Below the pieces are notes generated by a model that ran no database searches, had not been told where the DNA came from, and was given only the letters and a program-made list of their open reading frames with translations. Both the position numbers and the translations under genes were made by a program. Shown piece by piece: positions 22,355 through 23,965 of a stretch of DNA of 23,965 bases. Origin of the DNA: CAZFHP01 sp964519365 (GTDB lineage: Bacteria; Babelota; Babeliae; Babelales; RVW-14); NCBI GenBank assembly GCA_964519365.1, contig CAZFHP010000022.1:1-23965 (forward strand), in the 5' to 3' direction. Each line of letters starts with the position of its first letter. Positions within the stretch are counted from its first letter, which is position 1.

Positions 22355-23965
22355 ATGTTTCTGCGTAGAATGTTTCTTTTCGTTGTAAGTGTTTTTTTTC
22401 AAATATCGTTTTTGTATTCTAACTATGTTCCTTTTGATATAACTCTTGATTCTTGGACGGATAGTTTTGAGTCGAATCGTATGTGCTCAAAATGGGAGCA
22501 TCAAGATACCTATTCGAATAATACATATTTACACAAAGTTCGAGAACAGCGCATACATAATATGTGCACAAAGAGAGATGTTATAACAGCTGTTCAAAAT
22601 ATGTCTCAGGCAGAGCTCGTCAATTATTTTTGTAGTACAAGCGCATCATGTCTTTTTCAGTGTTATTATCTTTATCATATTTCCAGTTATATCAGGTATG
22701 TTCGTACTCTTGATGGTTATGACGACTTTATACTGAATCTTAACGACAAACTTCAGCGTGATTATAGTTTCAGGAAAAGTCTTCGATGGATAGATGGCTT
22801 TGATGGTAAATATGGCTTTAAAGATTTTATTGATCGAGAAGCTCAAAGGATAAGATCAAAGCGGGCAGAACAAGAAATGCGACAGCAAGAAGCCTTGCGC
22901 CAGCAGCGCTTAGAAGAAGAACGCATTAAGCAAGAAGCCGAACAACATGCGCTGTCTCTTGATTGTCCAGATATTTTGATCGTTCTCCGGAATCGATATG
23001 CAAAGTATGAAGAGATTAATCAAAATTTTTGTGATCAAGATCTTTTAGATCGTTATGAGCAAAGAGTCTGTGCGTTTGACGAAACGATAAAAAACAATCG
23101 AAAAATTTCTGATTATTCGAAGATGATTCGTGATTATAAATTTACAGATCCATATAAAAGTGTATTTAAACATTGTTGTGGGACTGCGCTTGATAGACAA
23201 TTGCATAAAGAGTTATGTGATGCGCGAGCGAACATAACAGAACTTGTTGTTTCTCATCGTGAAAACTTTCAGATTCAAAATTTGTATCACGTTATTACCT
23301 ATTTTACAGCGTTAGCCAAAGAAGAGCGCAATCCTGTTATTGCGTTTAATTTATCAGATTTTTCGTATGCTTTAGTTAAAGCAGCACAGGGTTTTGCCCG
23401 TGCAACAGAGATTGTTTTTAAGGGAACGGCTCTTGGGGTAAAGAATATTTTTAAGCATAATCTTGCTTTTTGTCAGGCATTGGTTACCCATCCGATAGAT
23501 GATATCGTTAAACCGTTAGCACAAGCAGGAGTTGCTTTGGGCCAAGCGTTATACGAAACAGTAAATTTGGCTACACATGACCCGGCGGCATGTTCAGAAA
23601 AAGCTCTTGCATTAGCTCAGAATCTTACGAACAAGATTATTCAAGATCCCGAACAAGCACTAGCCGCAGTTATAGAGCTGCTTTTATCATTTAAAGCAAC
23701 GTCAGCCCTTAAACTTAAAAATATCCAGGGATTAACGCGTTTTTTTTCACAACAAGAACGGGTTGTTAGATGCCTGCGTGATGCATCTGAAATTGTTAAG
23801 AGAGTTACTGTTCCCATAAAACATGTTGTTTCTGAAGCGGCTCATCTTGTTGCTCTGGGCCTAGATCATGGCAAGACGGCTTTTAAAAATCTCATAAACG
23901 TTGTTCGAGAGCAACCAGAAGTTGTTGCGATTAGTGATATTGCTTCTTTGAAACTTGGCCCAGAG
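22355..23965 (+). CDS. Large exported protein, unknown function (partial, 3' end outside window)
   Basis: The frame is open from ATG 22355 to the window edge, at least 537 residues. GGGAG at 22343-22347 lies 7 bases upstream. A signal peptide (MFLFVVSVFFQISFLYS) leads into an N-terminal Cys-containing region. Next is a short highly charged Gln/Glu/Arg coiled coil (about 161-200, with QQEALRQQRLEEERIKQEAE), then a second Cys-containing helical region. From about 330 there is a long Ala/Leu/Val/Lys-rich helical region (SYALVKAAQGFARATEIVFKG and following), amphipathic and repetitive in feel. Long secreted proteins with helical pre-domains often end in a variable toxin or enzyme domain, as in polymorphic toxin systems, but the C-terminus that would show this is missing. 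I do not recognise the family. Confidence 0.75.
   Translation, partial: MFLRRMFLFVVSVFFQISFLYSNYVPFDITLDSWTDSFESNRMCSKWEHQDTYSNNTYLHKVREQRIHNMCTKRDVITAVQNMSQAELVNYFCSTSASCLFQCYYLYHISSYIRYVRTLDGYDDFILNLNDKLQRDYSFRKSLRWIDGFDGKYGFKDFIDREAQRIRSKRAEQEMRQQEALRQQRLEEERIKQEAEQHALSLDCPDILIVLRNRYAKYEEINQNFCDQDLLDRYEQRVCAFDETIKNNRKISDYSKMIRDYKFTDPYKSVFKHCCGTALDRQLHKELCDARANITELVVSHRENFQIQNLYHVITYFTALAKEERNPVIAFNLSDFSYALVKAAQGFARATEIVFKGTALGVKNIFKHNLAFCQALVTHPIDDIVKPLAQAGVALGQALYETVNLATHDPAACSEKALALAQNLTNKIIQDPEQALAAVIELLLSFKATSALKLKNIQGLTRFFSQQERVVRCLRDASEIVKRVTVPIKHVVSEAAHLVALGLDHGKTAFKNLINVVREQPEVVAISDIASLKLGPE

Noticed and set aside
22646..22846. 66-codon - strand frame
   Set aside because: It is antisense to the large exported protein gene, which has a good start signal and a long open frame.

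Overview
The window comes from an AT-rich, Gram-negative-type bacterial chromosome. A SurA/PrsA-type chaperone pair and an LptA/OstA-like protein imply an outer membrane. Many of the proteins have signal peptides and no recognisable family, and several of these lie in tandem paralogous sets. Three amino-acid importers sit in one operon. This mix resembles host-dependent lineages, and Candidatus Dependentiae (TM6/Babeliae) is my best guess. That is inference from style only: there is no rRNA or other taxonomic marker. No tRNA, rRNA, CRISPR array, insertion sequence or phage gene was seen, and no stretch longer than about 300 bases lacks a gene.

Layout. (1) 1-4465, + strand: the tail of an unknown gene, an exported SAM-dependent methyltransferase-like protein, then three tandem exported paralogs. 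The first paralog looks like an internally deleted copy of the other two. (2) 4466-5483: a GC-richer patch with a dispersed-repeat-like motif and a perfect 13-bp hairpin terminator, then two tiny exported R/G/W-rich coiled-coil proteins on the - strand. A candidate promoter overlapped by a 16-bp perfect palindrome precedes them, and a second hairpin element lies upstream. (3) 5484-9356, - strand: a three-gene amino-acid importer operon (one AGCS Na+/alanine-type symporter and two APC permeases) with overlapping or nearly abutting genes. (4) 9563-13563, + strand: a lipoprotein parvulin/SurA-like chaperone, a strong intrinsic terminator, a second SurA-like chaperone, then two tandem exported membrane/coiled-coil paralogs. 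(5) 13642-18416, + strand: a surface-sugar module of WecB (UDP-GlcNAc 2-epimerase), WecC (UDP-ManNAc dehydrogenase) and a fused MDR-Gfo/Idh/MocA oxidoreductase. (6) 18403-21564, - strand: an exported protein of unknown function, the LptA/OstA-like protein and MutL in a tight operon. MutL overlaps the oxidoreductase tail to tail by 14 bases. (7) 21698-22168, - strand: a DoxX-like membrane protein. (8) 22355 to the window end, + strand: a large exported protein cut by the window edge.

How it fits together. Most of the window serves the cell envelope and exported proteins: activated ManNAcA for a surface glycan, an LPS-transport-type periplasmic protein, periplasmic folding helpers, and several families of secreted proteins of unknown function. 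The importers fit a cell that takes amino acids from a host. The most novel material is the exported protein families: the tandem trio, the secreted methyltransferase beside it, the small R/G/W pair, the 11716-13563 pair, and the large protein running off the right edge.
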